From Flavobacteriia bacterium (GTDB lineage: Bacteria; Bacteroidota; Bacteroidia; Flavobacteriales; Weeksellaceae), in contig JACFND010000013.1 of assembly GCA_019455045.1 (NCBI GenBank), positions 1 through 56,142 of the forward strand: a DNA stretch of 56,142 bases, in the 5' to 3' direction. The notes beneath the pieces were generated by a model, which worked only from the letters and a program-made list of their open reading frames with translations, had not been told where the DNA came from and searched no databases. Within the stretch, counting starts at the first letter, position 1. Every line of letters begins with the position of its first letter. Position numbers and translations under genes: made by a program. Shown here piece by piece: positions 9,258-19,128 of this stretch.

Positions 9258-10244
9258 GTGTCTGACCATAGCCTAAAAAAGATTGGAGTTTTAACCTCCG
9301 GCGGAGATTCGCCCGGAATGAATGCTGCCATCAGAGCAGTTGTTCGAACCTGCGCTTACTACAAAACAGAATGTGCCGGAATCTCAAGAGGATTTGAAGG
9401 ACTGATTCACAACGAAGTCAGAGAATTGGGACCGAGATCGGTGAGACATATCATCAATCGCGGCGGGACATTTCTGAAAACCGCACGCTCTGAAAGATTC
9501 AGAACAAAGGAAGGTCGTGAAGACGCCTATCAAACTCTGATTAAAAATGATATCGACGGTCTGATCATCATCGGCGGCGACGGTTCATTCAGAGGTGCAA
9601 AGGCATTTTACGAAGATTTTGGAATTCCGTTTATCGGAATCCCTGGAACGATTGACAACGATATTTTCGGAACCGATTATACCATTGGATACGATACTGC
9701 GCTGAATACTGCGATGGAAGCGATTGACCGAATTCGTGATTCAGCCACTTCGCACAATCGGGTTTTCTTTATCGAAGTAATGGGTCGCGACGCGGGATTT
9801 ATTGCTTTGGGAAGCGGGATTGCTTCGGGTGCACAGGAAATTCTGGTTCCCGAAAGAAAAGACAGCATAGACGATTTGTTCAAATCTTTGGAAGAATCTG
9901 AACAATCCGGTAAGAAATCGAGTATAATCGTAGTATCAGAAGGCGAAGAAATCGGAAACGTCTATGAACTGGCAAAAGCGACCAAAGAGAAATTTCCGAA
10001 ATATGACATCCGTGTATCGGTTTTGGGTTATATACAGAGAGGCGGAAATCCTAGCTGTATGGACAGGATACTGGCGAGCAGACTCGGCGTGGCGGCGGTT
10101 GAGGCAATACTGGACGGAAAAACGGACATCATGGTGGGAATGAGATCAAACAAAATTGTCCATACCATCATTGCAGAAGCAATCAGAAAACAAAACGAAA
10201 TAGATATTGAATTATTAAGAATCTCCAAAATACTGGCGATTTGA
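9258..10244 (+). CDS. pfkA: ATP-dependent 6-phosphofructokinase
   Basis: A 328-residue enzyme that converts fructose 6-phosphate and ATP to fructose 1,6-bisphosphate, the committed step of glycolysis. Nucleotide-binding VLTSGGDSPGMNAA lies at 11-24, GGDGS at 106-110 and the catalytic TIDND at 131-135 (Asp133 as base). MGRDAG and GYIQRGGNPSCMDR complete the active site. The start is GTG: the frame begins MSDHSLKKIGVLTSGG as in homologues, and no ATG fits. It is followed after 22 bases by gapA, so the two glycolytic genes probably form one transcript ending at the terminator at 11308. Confidence 0.97.
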   Translation: MSDHSLKKIGVLTSGGDSPGMNAAIRAVVRTCAYYKTECAGISRGFEGLIHNEVRELGPRSVRHIINRGGTFLKTARSERFRTKEGREDAYQTLIKNDIDGLIIIGGDGSFRGAKAFYEDFGIPFIGIPGTIDNDIFGTDYTIGYDTALNTAMEAIDRIRDSATSHNRVFFIEVMGRDAGFIALGSGIASGAQEILVPERKDSIDDLFKSLEESEQSGKKSSIIVVSEGEEIGNVYELAKATKEKFPKYDIRVSVLGYIQRGGNPSCMDRILASRLGVAAVEAILDGKTDIMVGMRSNKIVHTIIAEAIRKQNEIDIELLRISKILAI

Positions 10245-10254
10245 TAAACTTTAA

Positions 10255-11271
<1,017 letters not shown>

Positions 11272-11307
11272 TCCTGGTTTTTAACACTTTTTGAACAAAT
11301 AATTAAC

Positions 11308-11334
11308 AGCCGTCTCAAAAAGACGGCTTTTTTT
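11308..11334 (+). terminator. Intrinsic terminator after gapA
   Basis: The perfect 8-bp stem AGCCGTCT / AGACGGCT (11308-11315 and 11321-11328) with loop CAAAA is followed by a T-run. Confidence 0.9.
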
Positions 11335-11448
11335 ATATGAATTTTGTCATACTGAAATATATTTTTATATATTTGTCACCAATAACCCTTAAAAAATTCT
11401 GCCTATAGTTCAAATTTTCTATCTCTTTTAACATTTGATGACAGAAAT

Positions 11449-12039
11449 ATGAATTTATTTGAAGATTCTCAATTGGTGGACTCGTATCTGGTTGGTGACG
11501 AATCTGCGTTGGCGGAATTAATCAATCGACACAAGAACAAAGTTTACGGATTTATTTTCTCAAAAGTCCTTGATCGGGATATCGCCGAAGATATCTTTCA
11601 GGATACATTTGTGAAAGTTATCCTGACCCTCAAAGAAGGGAAATACAGCGAAGAAGGGAAGTTTCTTCCCTGGGTAATGCGGATCGCGCACAACCTTACA
11701 ATCGATTATTTCAGATCAAAAACCCGAATGCCGCTCATTGGTGAAACCTTTGTGGACGAAGATTTCAGCATATTTGATTTTTTGGCAGATCCGGAAGACA
11801 GCTCTGAAGTAAAGATCATCAAAGACCAGATAGAAAAAGATCTGAGAATGATCATCGAATATCTGCCCGAAGATCAGAGACAGGTTCTCGAACTCAGAAT
11901 TTTTAAAGATTTGAGTTTTAAAGAGATTGCAGAAGAGACAGAAGTCAGTATTAACACGGCTTTGGGAAGGATGAGATATGCACTGATCAATCTCAGAAAA
12001 CTGATCGAAGAAAAGAATTTGACTTTAACAATTGTTTAA
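11449..12039 (+). CDS. ECF-type RNA polymerase sigma factor
   Basis: A 196-residue sigma-70 family protein with only regions 2 and 4. Region 2 (about 22-95) contains IAEDIFQDTFVKV and FLPWVMRIAHNLTIDYFR. Region 4 (about 130-185) contains LPEDQRQVLELRIFKDLSF, then a helix-turn-helix around KEIAEETEVSINTALGRM. No anti-sigma or FecR gene is next to it. The next ORF is a 46-residue protein. Flavobacterial ECF factors of this type are often constitutively used rather than tied to TonB systems, but that is inference. Confidence 0.93.
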   Translation: MNLFEDSQLVDSYLVGDESALAELINRHKNKVYGFIFSKVLDRDIAEDIFQDTFVKVILTLKEGKYSEEGKFLPWVMRIAHNLTIDYFRSKTRMPLIGETFVDEDFSIFDFLADPEDSSEVKIIKDQIEKDLRMIIEYLPEDQRQVLELRIFKDLSFKEIAEETEVSINTALGRMRYALINLRKLIEEKNLTLTIV

Positions 12040-12067
12040 CTAATTCAGACGGTTTTTTTGTACAATA

Positions 12068-12103
12068 TTTTGTAAGCTACGGCGTTCATATATTGTAACT
12101 TTA
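12068..12103 (+). promoter_or_regulatory. Candidate promoter of the small ORF
   Basis: TTTTG (12068-12072), 23 bases, then TAACTTTA (12096-12103), 12 bases before the ATG at 12116. The -7 box is one mismatch off the consensus and equals the one before the LytTR operon. Confidence 0.4.
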
Positions 12104-12115
12104 AAACAATCGTCG

Positions 12116-12256
12116 ATGAAACACTATTACTCAGTTATGGGTGAGAAATTGTCGCCCAAAAATTCTACCGTTCAAAGTATTTTAAATTTTTCAAAAACAT
12201 TATCAGTTATTAAAAGTGGAGTCTTGAATAAAAGAATTGTATTATTCAAGAATTAA
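12116..12256 (+). CDS. Small basic protein downstream of the ECF sigma factor
   Basis: A 46-residue open frame starting MKHYYSVMGEKLSPKNSTVQ and ending KRIVLFKN. It lies in the 276-base gap between the sigma factor and a strong terminator, with a candidate promoter just upstream. The composition is basic, with a hydrophobic central helix (SILNFSKTLSVI). I believe similar short proteins with a SPK(N/K)ST core followed by a YSK/FSK-SLSV segment are common in flavobacteria, but I cannot confirm this. Placement between a promoter and a terminator favours a real gene. Its function is unknown. Confidence 0.55.
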   Translation: MKHYYSVMGEKLSPKNSTVQSILNFSKTLSVIKSGVLNKRIVLFKN

Positions 12257-12260
12257 AAGG

Positions 12261-12298
12261 AAAGGGGAAGAATAAAAAATATTCTCCCCCTTTTTGAT
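12261..12298 (+). terminator. Intrinsic terminator after the small ORF
   Basis: The 14-bp stem AAAGGGGAAGAATA / TATTCTCCCCCTTT (12261-12274 and 12280-12293) has one mismatch and is followed by T-rich sequence. It also faces the end of the leftward DUF937 gene. Confidence 0.85.
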
Positions 12299-12315
12299 TT
12301 TGTAAAACCTCTCTC

Positions 12316-12894
12316 CTATTTCTTTCCTCCAAACAGTCCGCCCAAAATCTTGCTGCCGATATCCATCAGTCCGCCGCCGCTGCTCTTTTTGCCGCCCGAA
12401 TTCAGAATACTTTCAAGTATATCCGACTGACCGCCACCGCCGAGCAGTCCACCCAGCAAATCGCCCAATCCGCCCGAATCCACATTAGACTGTTGTTTCT
12501 GTTTACCAAGATAGCCCATCACAATCGGTGCGAGAATCATCAGTATTTTGCTGATCTGGCTTGAAGACAGTCCCGAAGAAACGCCCAGTGCATTTTCAAC
12601 TTTTGACTGATTGTCGCCCAAAACATGCGAAAGTATGCCGGCTCCGTCTGAGAAATCGCCGCCATTCAAAAATTCGCCGAGATTGTCGAGAATACTGCCG
12701 TCGTGTTTGTTCAATGCATTCAGAAGACTTTCTGCGCCTCCGCCTTTTACATTGCTGTTCAATGCAGAAACCAAAACGGGAACAGCCGAAGAAACAGCAG
12801 ATTTTGCTTTTTCAGTGTCAATTCCCAATTGTCCCTTTACACCTTCAATCATCTGGTTGCCCAAGGGCCCCTGTAGTAATTCTGATAAGTCCAT
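12316..12894 (-). CDS. DUF937 family protein
   Basis: A 192-residue cytoplasmic protein of the DUF937 family. The start is the ATG at 12894, giving MDLSELLQGPLGNQMIEGVKG, the family's normal N-terminus. Longer frames upstream run through the divergent promoter region. Alternating helices (about 1-130) include GILSHVLGDNQSKVENALG and LILAPIVMGYLGKQ-like segments. The tail (about 140-192) is rich in glycine (GGLGDLLGGLLGGGG, GSKILGGLFGGKK). Its function is unknown. The gene is divergent from the SRPBCC/GyrI-like gene. Confidence 0.85.
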   Translation of the reverse strand: MDLSELLQGPLGNQMIEGVKGQLGIDTEKAKSAVSSAVPVLVSALNSNVKGGGAESLLNALNKHDGSILDNLGEFLNGGDFSDGAGILSHVLGDNQSKVENALGVSSGLSSSQISKILMILAPIVMGYLGKQKQQSNVDSGGLGDLLGGLLGGGGQSDILESILNSGGKKSSGGGLMDIGSKILGGLFGGKK

Positions 12895-12947
12895 TTTATA
12901 AAAATTTACGTTTGATATCAAATTTAACAATATAATCGTGAAAGCGG

Positions 12948-12976
12948 TTTGGTTATGAATAGAATTTTTAATTTTG
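12948..12976 (+). promoter_or_regulatory. Consensus promoter of the SRPBCC/GyrI-like gene
   Basis: TTTG (12948-12951), 17 bases, TAATTTTG (12969-12976): both boxes match the Bacteroidetes consensus, 24 bases before the ATG. On the opposite strand CAAATTTA (12919-12926) could be the -7 box of the divergent DUF937 gene. Confidence 0.65.
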
Positions 12977-13000
12977 TGCATAACTTTTAAGCTACTTATT

Positions 13001-14035
13001 ATGAGACGAATTGCCCAAATCCTGATTTTGCTTTTTATTGCAGTTATGGTCATCCCCGCTTTTTTATCCAACCAGATTGAAGCATCTGCACAAAAGGACA
13101 TTGCGCTTCCGGCAGGTGTGATATATGAAGACTTCAATAATTTGAACAAATTCTCAAAATGGGAACCCTGGGCATCAGCCGACTCGCTGTCCACACAGGA
13201 ATTCTTTTCACCCTACAAAGGAAAAGGCGCCGGCTACAAATGGGAATCTGACGGAAACTCGGGCATACTGACCATTACAAAAACCGAAAAAGACAAAAAA
13301 GTCGAATACAGTCTGGAAGGCTTCGGTTTGGGAAAAGATTCTGAAATGACGGTTGAACTTGTGCCGATCGATTCCGCAAATACTACGGTCAAATGGAATA
13401 TCAAGTCAAAGAAAATCAGTTATTTTTCAAGATATTACACCTATTTCACATCCAACAAACTTGCTGAAGTCATGAATAACGGTCTTGAAAGACTCGAAAA
13501 ATTCCTGTCAGCATCAGCAATGACTGAAGAACAGGCGGATTCGCTTCAGCCGGGCATGATCGGAACCGAACAGTTTGAAGGCCAGAAACTGATTTCGGTG
13601 TTGAATGAAACCACATTTGACGAAAGCGAGATCATTACCGCCACTGAGGAAAGTTTTGGACTGATTCACAGTTATCTCGTTGATTTTCTGAAAATTTCAA
13701 AAGCAAACATCGGCAATCCGGTTTCTTATTTTGATTACATCGACACCGCAACAAAAGAAGCAAAATTTCATTCGGGTTATCCGATCATCGAATCGGTCAA
13801 ACTCGGCGAAGGAATGGAACTGATTTCGATTCCTGCAACAACAGCCCTGATCTGTACCCACAAAGGAAGTTATTCCACCATTACCAAGACCATCGATGAG
13901 ATGAAAGCTTATGCAAAATCAAAAAACATAAAGCTTGAAAGCTCGTTTTGGGAAGAATTTCAGAACAGTCCGAAAGAGGTCAAAGACGAGGATGAACTGC
14001 TGACAAAAATTTATATTCCAATCAAAGAAGAGTAA
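13001..14035 (+). CDS. SRPBCC plus GyrI-like effector-binding protein
   Basis: A 344-residue protein with one N-terminal membrane segment or signal (RIAQILILLFIAVMVIPAFL, 3-22). Residues 30-165 form an SRPBCC/polyketide-cyclase-like domain (INKFSKWEPWA-type start, TVKWNIKSKKISYFSRYY). Residues 195-344 resemble the GyrI-like/AraC effector-binding domain (GYPIIESVKLGEGMELISIP, CTHKGSYSTITKTIDEM, YIPIKEE end). Such proteins bind small hydrophobic ligands. The ligand is unknown. The start is the ATG at 13001, placed by the promoter upstream. It is anchored in the inner membrane or exported. Confidence 0.8.
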   Translation: MRRIAQILILLFIAVMVIPAFLSNQIEASAQKDIALPAGVIYEDFNNLNKFSKWEPWASADSLSTQEFFSPYKGKGAGYKWESDGNSGILTITKTEKDKKVEYSLEGFGLGKDSEMTVELVPIDSANTTVKWNIKSKKISYFSRYYTYFTSNKLAEVMNNGLERLEKFLSASAMTEEQADSLQPGMIGTEQFEGQKLISVLNETTFDESEIITATEESFGLIHSYLVDFLKISKANIGNPVSYFDYIDTATKEAKFHSGYPIIESVKLGEGMELISIPATTALICTHKGSYSTITKTIDEMKAYAKSKNIKLESSFWEEFQNSPKEVKDEDELLTKIYIPIKEE

Positions 14036-14107
14036 AATTGACAGTCTGAATTCAGCTTTTCTTTGGTTCAAAATCAGTATCTTTGCTGATTAATTCTTAG
14101 GAAGGGA

Positions 14108-16930
14108 ATGAGTGATTTTATAGAGGTTTATGGCGCCAGAGAACACAATCTCAAAGACATCGATGTAGAAATTCCAAGAGACAAATTAGTTGTATTGACA
14201 GGCTTGAGCGGCAGCGGAAAATCTTCGCTTGCCTTCGATACGATTTATGCGGAAGGTCAAAGAAGATATATTGAAACTTTTTCGGCTTATGCCCGACAAT
14301 TTTTGGGCGGACTCGACCGTCCGGATGTGGATAAAATCGAAGGGCTTTCACCTGTGATTGCAATCGAACAGAAAACCACTTCAAAAAGTCCGAGATCAAC
14401 AGTCGGAACAATTACAGAGATTTATGATTTTCTCAGACTGCTGTATGCGCGCGCTTCAACCGCCTATTCATACAATACGGGCGAGGAAATGGTCAGTTAT
14501 ACAGACGAACAGATCAAAGATCTGATCAGACAGAAATTTACAGATAAAAAAATCGCAATTCTGTCGCCTTTGGTCCGATCGAGAAAAGGTCATTATCGTG
14601 AATTGTTTGTACAAATTGCTAAAAGAGGCTATCTCGAAGTCAGAGTGAACGGAAAACTGACCGAGATTACACCCGGAATGAAGCTTGACCGTTATCGGAC
14701 TCATGACATAGAACTCGTAATTGATAAAATCAAACTCAACGACAAAATTTCGGATGAAAGACTGCTCAGCTCGATAGATACTGCGATGCAGCACGGTGAC
14801 AATGTGATGATGATACTCGATTACGAAACTGAAGAGGTCCGTTTTTACAGCCGAAATCTGATGTGTCCGACCACAGGAATCTCCTACCCGACACCCGAAC
14901 CAAATTCTTTTTCGTTCAATTCGCCTAAAGGAGCCTGTCCGACCTGCAACGGTTTGGGAACGCTCAAAGTTGCAGATCTTGAAAAGGTTTTCCAAAATCC
15001 GAATCTGTCGCTCAAAAGCGGAATGATCGCGCCTTTGGAAGAATTGAAATATACTTCGAGACTCGAAAAACAGATTGAAGCCATCTATGCCAAACACGGT
15101 GAACCGATTGATACACCTTATAAAAAATTAAACAAAGACCTGATTCACGATATACTGTACGGATTGAATGAAACGGTTGATGTACAGTTGAAATTTGCAG
15201 ATGTAAAAAAGGTTTATAAAATTGATTTTGAAGGAATTATTCCTTATCTCGAAGGAATCATGAACGACAAGGAAGATCCGATGTCAGATACGGTTTCAAA
15301 GAAATTCTCAAAACGGATTGAATGTCCGGATTGTCACGGATACCGACTGAATCGGGAATCGCTTCAATTCAAAATCGATCAGAAACACATTGGTGAAGTT
15401 TCTCATTTTGATCTTCAATTTTTGCTGAACTGGCTTGAAACGCTTGACAAAAAACTGAGCGACAAACAAAAAAAGATAGCAAACGAAATTCTGAAAGAAA
15501 TCAAAACCCGGCTGAGCTTTCTGCTCGATGTGGGTTTGAATTATCTTGCGCTCGACCGTCCGTCCAAATCGCTTTCGGGCGGTGAGGCACAGCGAATCCG
15601 TCTGGCAACCCAGATCGGTTCTCAACTGGTCAATGTGCTGTATATACTCGACGAACCTTCAATTGGGCTTCATCAGCGCGATAATATCAAACTGATCGAT
15701 TCGCTCAAAAAACTGAGAGACATCGGGAATTCGGTTTTGGTGGTTGAACACGATAAGGATATGATTCTGAAATCAGATTATGTGATCGACATCGGTCCAA
15801 AAGCCGGGAGAAGCGGCGGTAGGATTGTATGGCAGGGCGAAGCCGATAAAATCAAAAATGCACAGACGCTGACTTCAGATTATCTGAACGGCGATAAAAA
15901 AATTGAGGTTCCAAAGGAAAGAAGAAAAGGAAATGGAAAATCGCTTAAACTCTATGGTGCGACCGGGAACAACCTGAAAAATGTGGATTTGGAAATTCCG
16001 CTCGGCAAGCTGATTGTGGTAACCGGTGTTTCGGGCAGCGGAAAATCAACATTGATTACAGAAACGCTTTATCCGATACTGAGTGCGCACTTCTACCGTT
16101 CTGACCGTGTTCCGATGCCTTACAAAAAAATCGATGGACTTGACCATTTGGACAAAGTCATTGAAGTGAATCAGTCGCCGATCGGACGAACTCCAAGATC
16201 AAATCCGGCGACTTATACCAATCTGTTTTCGGATATCCGAAATCTGTTTTCTGAACTGACCGAATCAAAAATCAGAGGTTACAAACCGGGAAGATTTTCG
16301 TTCAATGTCAAAGGCGGCCGTTGTGAAACCTGTCAGGGTGCAGGTTTGAAGGTGATTGAGATGAATTTTTTGCCGGATGTATATGTTCCCTGCGAAACCT
16401 GCCACGGAAAAAGATTCAATCGTGAAACGCTGGAAGTCAGATACAAAGGAAAATCGATCGCGGATGTATTGGGAATGACTGTCAATGAAGCAGTTGAATT
16501 CTTTGAACCGATTCCAAAAATATACAGAGCTGTCAAAACTTTGCAGGAAGTCGGTTTGGGTTATATCACACTTGGTCAGCAGTCCACCACGCTTTCGGGC
16601 GGCGAGGCACAGCGTGTGAAACTGGCTACCGAGCTGAGCAAAAAACAAACCGGAAAAACGATTTATATACTCGATGAACCCACGACCGGTCTTCATTTTG
16701 AGGACATCCGGGTTTTGATGGAAGTCATCAACACCATTGTCAATCACGGCAATACGGTCATCATCATTGAACACAATCTGGATGTGATTAAACTGGCGGA
16801 TTATATCATCGACATCGGTCCGGACGGTGGTGAAAAAGGCGGAAGAATTGTGGCGACCGGTACACCCGAAGAAATTGTAAAAAACAAAAACAGCATCACC
16901 GGAAAATTCCTGAAAGAAGAGCTGGATTAG
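14108..16930 (+). CDS. uvrA: Excinuclease ABC subunit A
   Basis: A 940-residue nucleotide-excision repair protein that, with UvrB, scans DNA for bulky lesions. It has two ABC ATPase modules: Walker [10 protein letters not shown] near residue 33 and GVSGSGKST near 641, and signatures [12 protein letters not shown] and [12 protein letters not shown]. Zinc modules are visible (C253, C277-x2-C280; [21 protein letters not shown] with [10 protein letters not shown]). The length matches the family. The start is the ATG after GAAGGGA, a good ribosome site for this genome. The gene is monocistronic. Confidence 0.98.
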   Translation: MSDFIEVYGAREHNLKDIDVEIPRDKLVVLTGLSGSGKSSLAFDTIYAEGQRRYIETFSAYARQFLGGLDRPDVDKIEGLSPVIAIEQKTTSKSPRSTVGTITEIYDFLRLLYARASTAYSYNTGEEMVSYTDEQIKDLIRQKFTDKKIAILSPLVRSRKGHYRELFVQIAKRGYLEVRVNGKLTEITPGMKLDRYRTHDIELVIDKIKLNDKISDERLLSSIDTAMQHGDNVMMILDYETEEVRFYSRNLMCPTTGISYPTPEPNSFSFNSPKGACPTCNGLGTLKVADLEKVFQNPNLSLKSGMIAPLEELKYTSRLEKQIEAIYAKHGEPIDTPYKKLNKDLIHDILYGLNETVDVQLKFADVKKVYKIDFEGIIPYLEGIMNDKEDPMSDTVSKKFSKRIECPDCHGYRLNRESLQFKIDQKHIGEVSHFDLQFLLNWLETLDKKLSDKQKKIANEILKEIKTRLSFLLDVGLNYLALDRPSKSLSGGEAQRIRLATQIGSQLVNVLYILDEPSIGLHQRDNIKLIDSLKKLRDIGNSVLVVEHDKDMILKSDYVIDIGPKAGRSGGRIVWQGEADKIKNAQTLTSDYLNGDKKIEVPKERRKGNGKSLKLYGATGNNLKNVDLEIPLGKLIVVTGVSGSGKSTLITETLYPILSAHFYRSDRVPMPYKKIDGLDHLDKVIEVNQSPIGRTPRSNPATYTNLFSDIRNLFSELTESKIRGYKPGRFSFNVKGGRCETCQGAGLKVIEMNFLPDVYVPCETCHGKRFNRETLEVRYKGKSIADVLGMTVNEAVEFFEPIPKIYRAVKTLQEVGLGYITLGQQSTTLSGGEAQRVKLATELSKKQTGKTIYILDEPTTGLHFEDIRVLMEVINTIVNHGNTVIIIEHNLDVIKLADYIIDIGPDGGEKGGRIVATGTPEEIVKNKNSITGKFLKEELD

Positions 16931-17009
16931 AAAATCAAATCATTCCGTTTTAAGTAATTTTTGAGTATTTTTGGGTAATTATAAAAGTTTAACCTAAAAT
17001 AAATTGAAT

Positions 17010-17246
17010 ATGTCAAACGAACCCTGGCTGAAAAGCCTCATCACGGACACACCACAGGAAGGAAGAGAACTGGCAATACTGATGGCAAGAAAAACCATCG
17101 GTGCAATCCAGTCAGATCCTGAAATTAAAAAAGCTTTGCGCGAAAAATACGCTACCGATTCTGCTCAGCTGATCGCATCTGCCGAAGTGGTTGCAATCGA
17201 ATTCAGAACCGTTGCAGAAGCAAACAATTACTGGAGAGACAAATAA
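17010..17246 (+). CDS. Small conserved-looking hypothetical protein
   Basis: A 78-residue soluble, helical protein: MSNEPWLKSLITDTPQEGRE at the start and VAIEFRTVAEANNYWRDK at the end. It has no membrane segment and no motif I recognise. The ATG at 17010 is preferred over a TTG two codons upstream. It is followed directly by a terminator. Codon use matches neighbouring core genes, and the frame is clean, so I accept it as a gene of unknown function. Confidence 0.75.
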   Translation: MSNEPWLKSLITDTPQEGRELAILMARKTIGAIQSDPEIKKALREKYATDSAQLIASAEVVAIEFRTVAEANNYWRDK

Positions 17247-17267
17247 TTTCCGGTACAAAAGAATTAC

Positions 17268-17294
17268 AAGGCCTGTCACTTGACGGGCTTTTTA
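17268..17294. terminator. Intrinsic terminator
   Basis: The stem GCCTGTC / GACGGGC (17271-17277 and 17282-17288; one G-T wobble) with loop ACTT is followed by T5. It overlaps the end of the convergent transporter gene. Confidence 0.75.
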
Positions 17295-17936
17295 TTTGGT
17301 GCCAAAATCCTTTTTCAACCGACTGCTGACCCGATCGAGTATCAGTTTGTACAACGGCAGGAAAAACAATGCACTGATCAGCAGTTTGAAAATATAATCG
17401 ACGGTTGCGATTTCAACCAGATTTTCTGAAAGATAGACATCCGAAGTTTTGTAAAATGCGATAAAAAAGAAAGTTGCGGTATCTGTCAGATTTCCAAAAA
17501 TACCGGATGCAACCGGCGCATGCCACCACTGTTTGTGCTGTCTGAGTCTGTTGAAAACATAAATATCAAGCAGCTGTCCGACCACATAAGCCGAAAAACT
17601 TGCAATTGCAATTCTGAAAACAAACAGATTGAAACTGAAAAGACTTTCCACACCCTGCCAGATTCCTTCTCTAAAACCAACCGTGATAATGTACGAAACC
17701 AGCAATGCCGGACCCATTGCAAACATGATCACCCTCCTGCCCGATTTTGCGCCGAGTATTCTGACGGTCAGATCGGTGGCAAGAAAAATAAACGGAAACA
17801 CAAATGCGCCCCAGGTGGTTTTGAATCCGAATACACTGACCGGAAACTGAACCGTGAAATTGCTTGAAGCAACCACAAGTATATGAAAAGAAGCCAGCAG
17901 CAGCTCAATACGGTGTCTGCGAAAAAAAGATGACAT
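17292..17936 (-). CDS. yhhQ: Queuosine precursor (preQ0/preQ1) transporter
   Basis: A 214-residue inner-membrane protein of the VUT/YhhQ family with about six membrane helices. It is closely similar to E. coli YhhQ as I recall it: FKTTWGAFVFPFIFLATDLT, VVGQLLDIYVFNRLRQ, GNLTDTATFFFIAF and FKLLISALFFLPLYK. YhhQ imports 7-cyano- and 7-aminomethyl-7-deazaguanine for queuosine tRNA modification. The preQ1-I riboswitch found immediately upstream supports the same substrate here. The gene is transcribed leftward and ends at the bidirectional terminator. Confidence 0.93.
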   Translation of the reverse strand: MSSFFRRHRIELLLASFHILVVASSNFTVQFPVSVFGFKTTWGAFVFPFIFLATDLTVRILGAKSGRRVIMFAMGPALLVSYIITVGFREGIWQGVESLFSFNLFVFRIAIASFSAYVVGQLLDIYVFNRLRQHKQWWHAPVASGIFGNLTDTATFFFIAFYKTSDVYLSENLVEIATVDYIFKLLISALFFLPLYKLILDRVSSRLKKDFGTK

Positions 17937-17940
17937 TGAT

Positions 17941-17977
17941 TCTTAGTTTTTTAGGGTGGGATGATTTCGAACCACCG
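17941..17977 (-). promoter_or_regulatory. preQ1 class I riboswitch
   Basis: Reading the minus strand: the P1 stem GGTGG / CCACC (17976-17972 and 17959-17955) encloses the 12-nt loop TTCGAAATCATC. It is followed by CT and the A-rich tail AAAAAACTAAG. Stem, loop length, the last loop C (which pairs with preQ1 in the family) and the tail line up position for position with the Bacillus queC aptamer. P2 pairing is less regular than in Bacillus: TTC with GAA is possible. The tail ends about five bases before the ATG, so control of translation start is the likely mode. Confidence 0.88.
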
Positions 17978-18111
17978 TTACAATTTGTAAACCGCGCAAA
18001 GTTCGGGAAATAATTTTACAGAAATCGAAGTAATGCTGATTTATCAAACCTATTTTAATTTCCCAATTTTTATTTTTAATCATCCCAAAACTGAATACGG
18101 TTTAAAAATCG

Positions 18112-18119
18112 TAGTTTTG
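18112..18119 (+). promoter_or_regulatory. -7 box for obg
   Basis: TAGTTTTG matches TAnnTTTG, 22 bases before the TTG start. No clear -33 TTTG. Confidence 0.45.
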
Positions 18120-18141
18120 CAGCTGATTAAACCAAAAAGAT

Positions 18142-19128
18142 TTGCAGTCCAACTTTGTAGATTATATCAAGATTTATTGCAAGAGCGGTCACGGCGGTGC
18201 CGGTTCGGCTCATCTGCATCGTGAGAAATTCATCACCAAAGGCGGACCCGACGGCGGTGACGGCGGTCGCGGCGGTCATATTATCATGAAGGGAAGTTCA
18301 AATCAGTGGACTTTGCTGCCTTTGAGATATACCCGTCATCTGAGCGCAGAAAACGGTGGAAACGGAGGTAAATCCCGTTCGACCGGCGCAGACGGAAAAG
18401 ATGTAATCATCGAAGTGCCGATCGGTACGATTGCAAAAGACGAGGAAGGAAACTTTTTGGGCGAAATCATTGAAGACGGTCAGCAGTTAGTGCTGTTGGA
18501 AGGCGGAAAAGGCGGATTGGGCAACTGGAATTTCAGATCGGCGACCAATCAGACGCCGAGATATGCACAGCCCGGTCTGCCCGGAATCGAACTGCCGATT
18601 GTACTCGAACTGAAAATACTTGCAGATGTCGGTCTGGTCGGTTTTCCAAATGCAGGTAAATCAACGCTGCTGTCGGTTGTTTCAGCCGCCAAACCAAAGA
18701 TTGCGGATTATGCGTTTACCACACTTACACCCAATCTTGGAATCGTGGAATACAGAAATCATCAGTCTTTTGTAATGGCTGATATTCCCGGAATCATCGA
18801 AGGTGCTGCCGAAGGAAAAGGTCTCGGACATCGTTTTTTGAGACATATCGAAAGAAATTCTGTGCTGCTTTTTATTGTTCCCGCCGATTCTGACGATCAT
18901 TCAAATGAATACAAAATTCTGATCAACGAACTGAAAAAATACAATCCCGAACTTCTCGACAAAGGTCGTGTACTCGCGATTTCAAAAAGTGATATGCTGG
19001 ATCAGGAATTGAAATCAGAAATCTCGGAAACACTGCCAAAAGACATTCCGCATATTTTCTTTTCATCGGTTTCTCATCAGGGACTGACCGAGCTGAAAGA
19101 TCTGTTGTGGAAGGAAATCAATGCTTAG
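18142..19128 (+). CDS. obg: GTPase Obg/CgtA
   Basis: A 328-residue essential GTPase that binds the 50S ribosome and links ribosome assembly to growth. The Gly-rich Obg fold is at 1-158 ([41 protein letters not shown]). The G domain includes GFPNAGKST (G1), the G2 region [12 protein letters not shown] (G3) and AISKSDML (G4). The start must be TTG at 18142: an in-frame TGA lies at 18124, no ATG fits, and the resulting protein begins [12 protein letters not shown] like homologues. Its stop shares TTAG with the convergent gene. Confidence 0.95.
   Translation: MQSNFVDYIKIYCKSGHGGAGSAHLHREKFITKGGPDGGDGGRGGHIIMKGSSNQWTLLPLRYTRHLSAENGGNGGKSRSTGADGKDVIIEVPIGTIAKDEEGNFLGEIIEDGQQLVLLEGGKGGLGNWNFRSATNQTPRYAQPGLPGIELPIVLELKILADVGLVGFPNAGKSTLLSVVSAAKPKIADYAFTTLTPNLGIVEYRNHQSFVMADIPGIIEGAAEGKGLGHRFLRHIERNSVLLFIVPADSDDHSNEYKILINELKKYNPELLDKGRVLAISKSDMLDQELKSEISETLPKDIPHIFFSSVSHQGLTELKDLLWKEINA

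Noticed and set aside
12895..13194. Extended N-terminus of the DUF937 protein
   Set aside because: The extra 100 residues run antisense through the divergent gene and its promoter; the family starts at MDLSELLQ.
14468..15097. 209-codon frame opposite uvrA
   Set aside because: It is antisense to conserved uvrA codons and its composition (Phe/Arg/Ile-rich) is that of a shadow frame.
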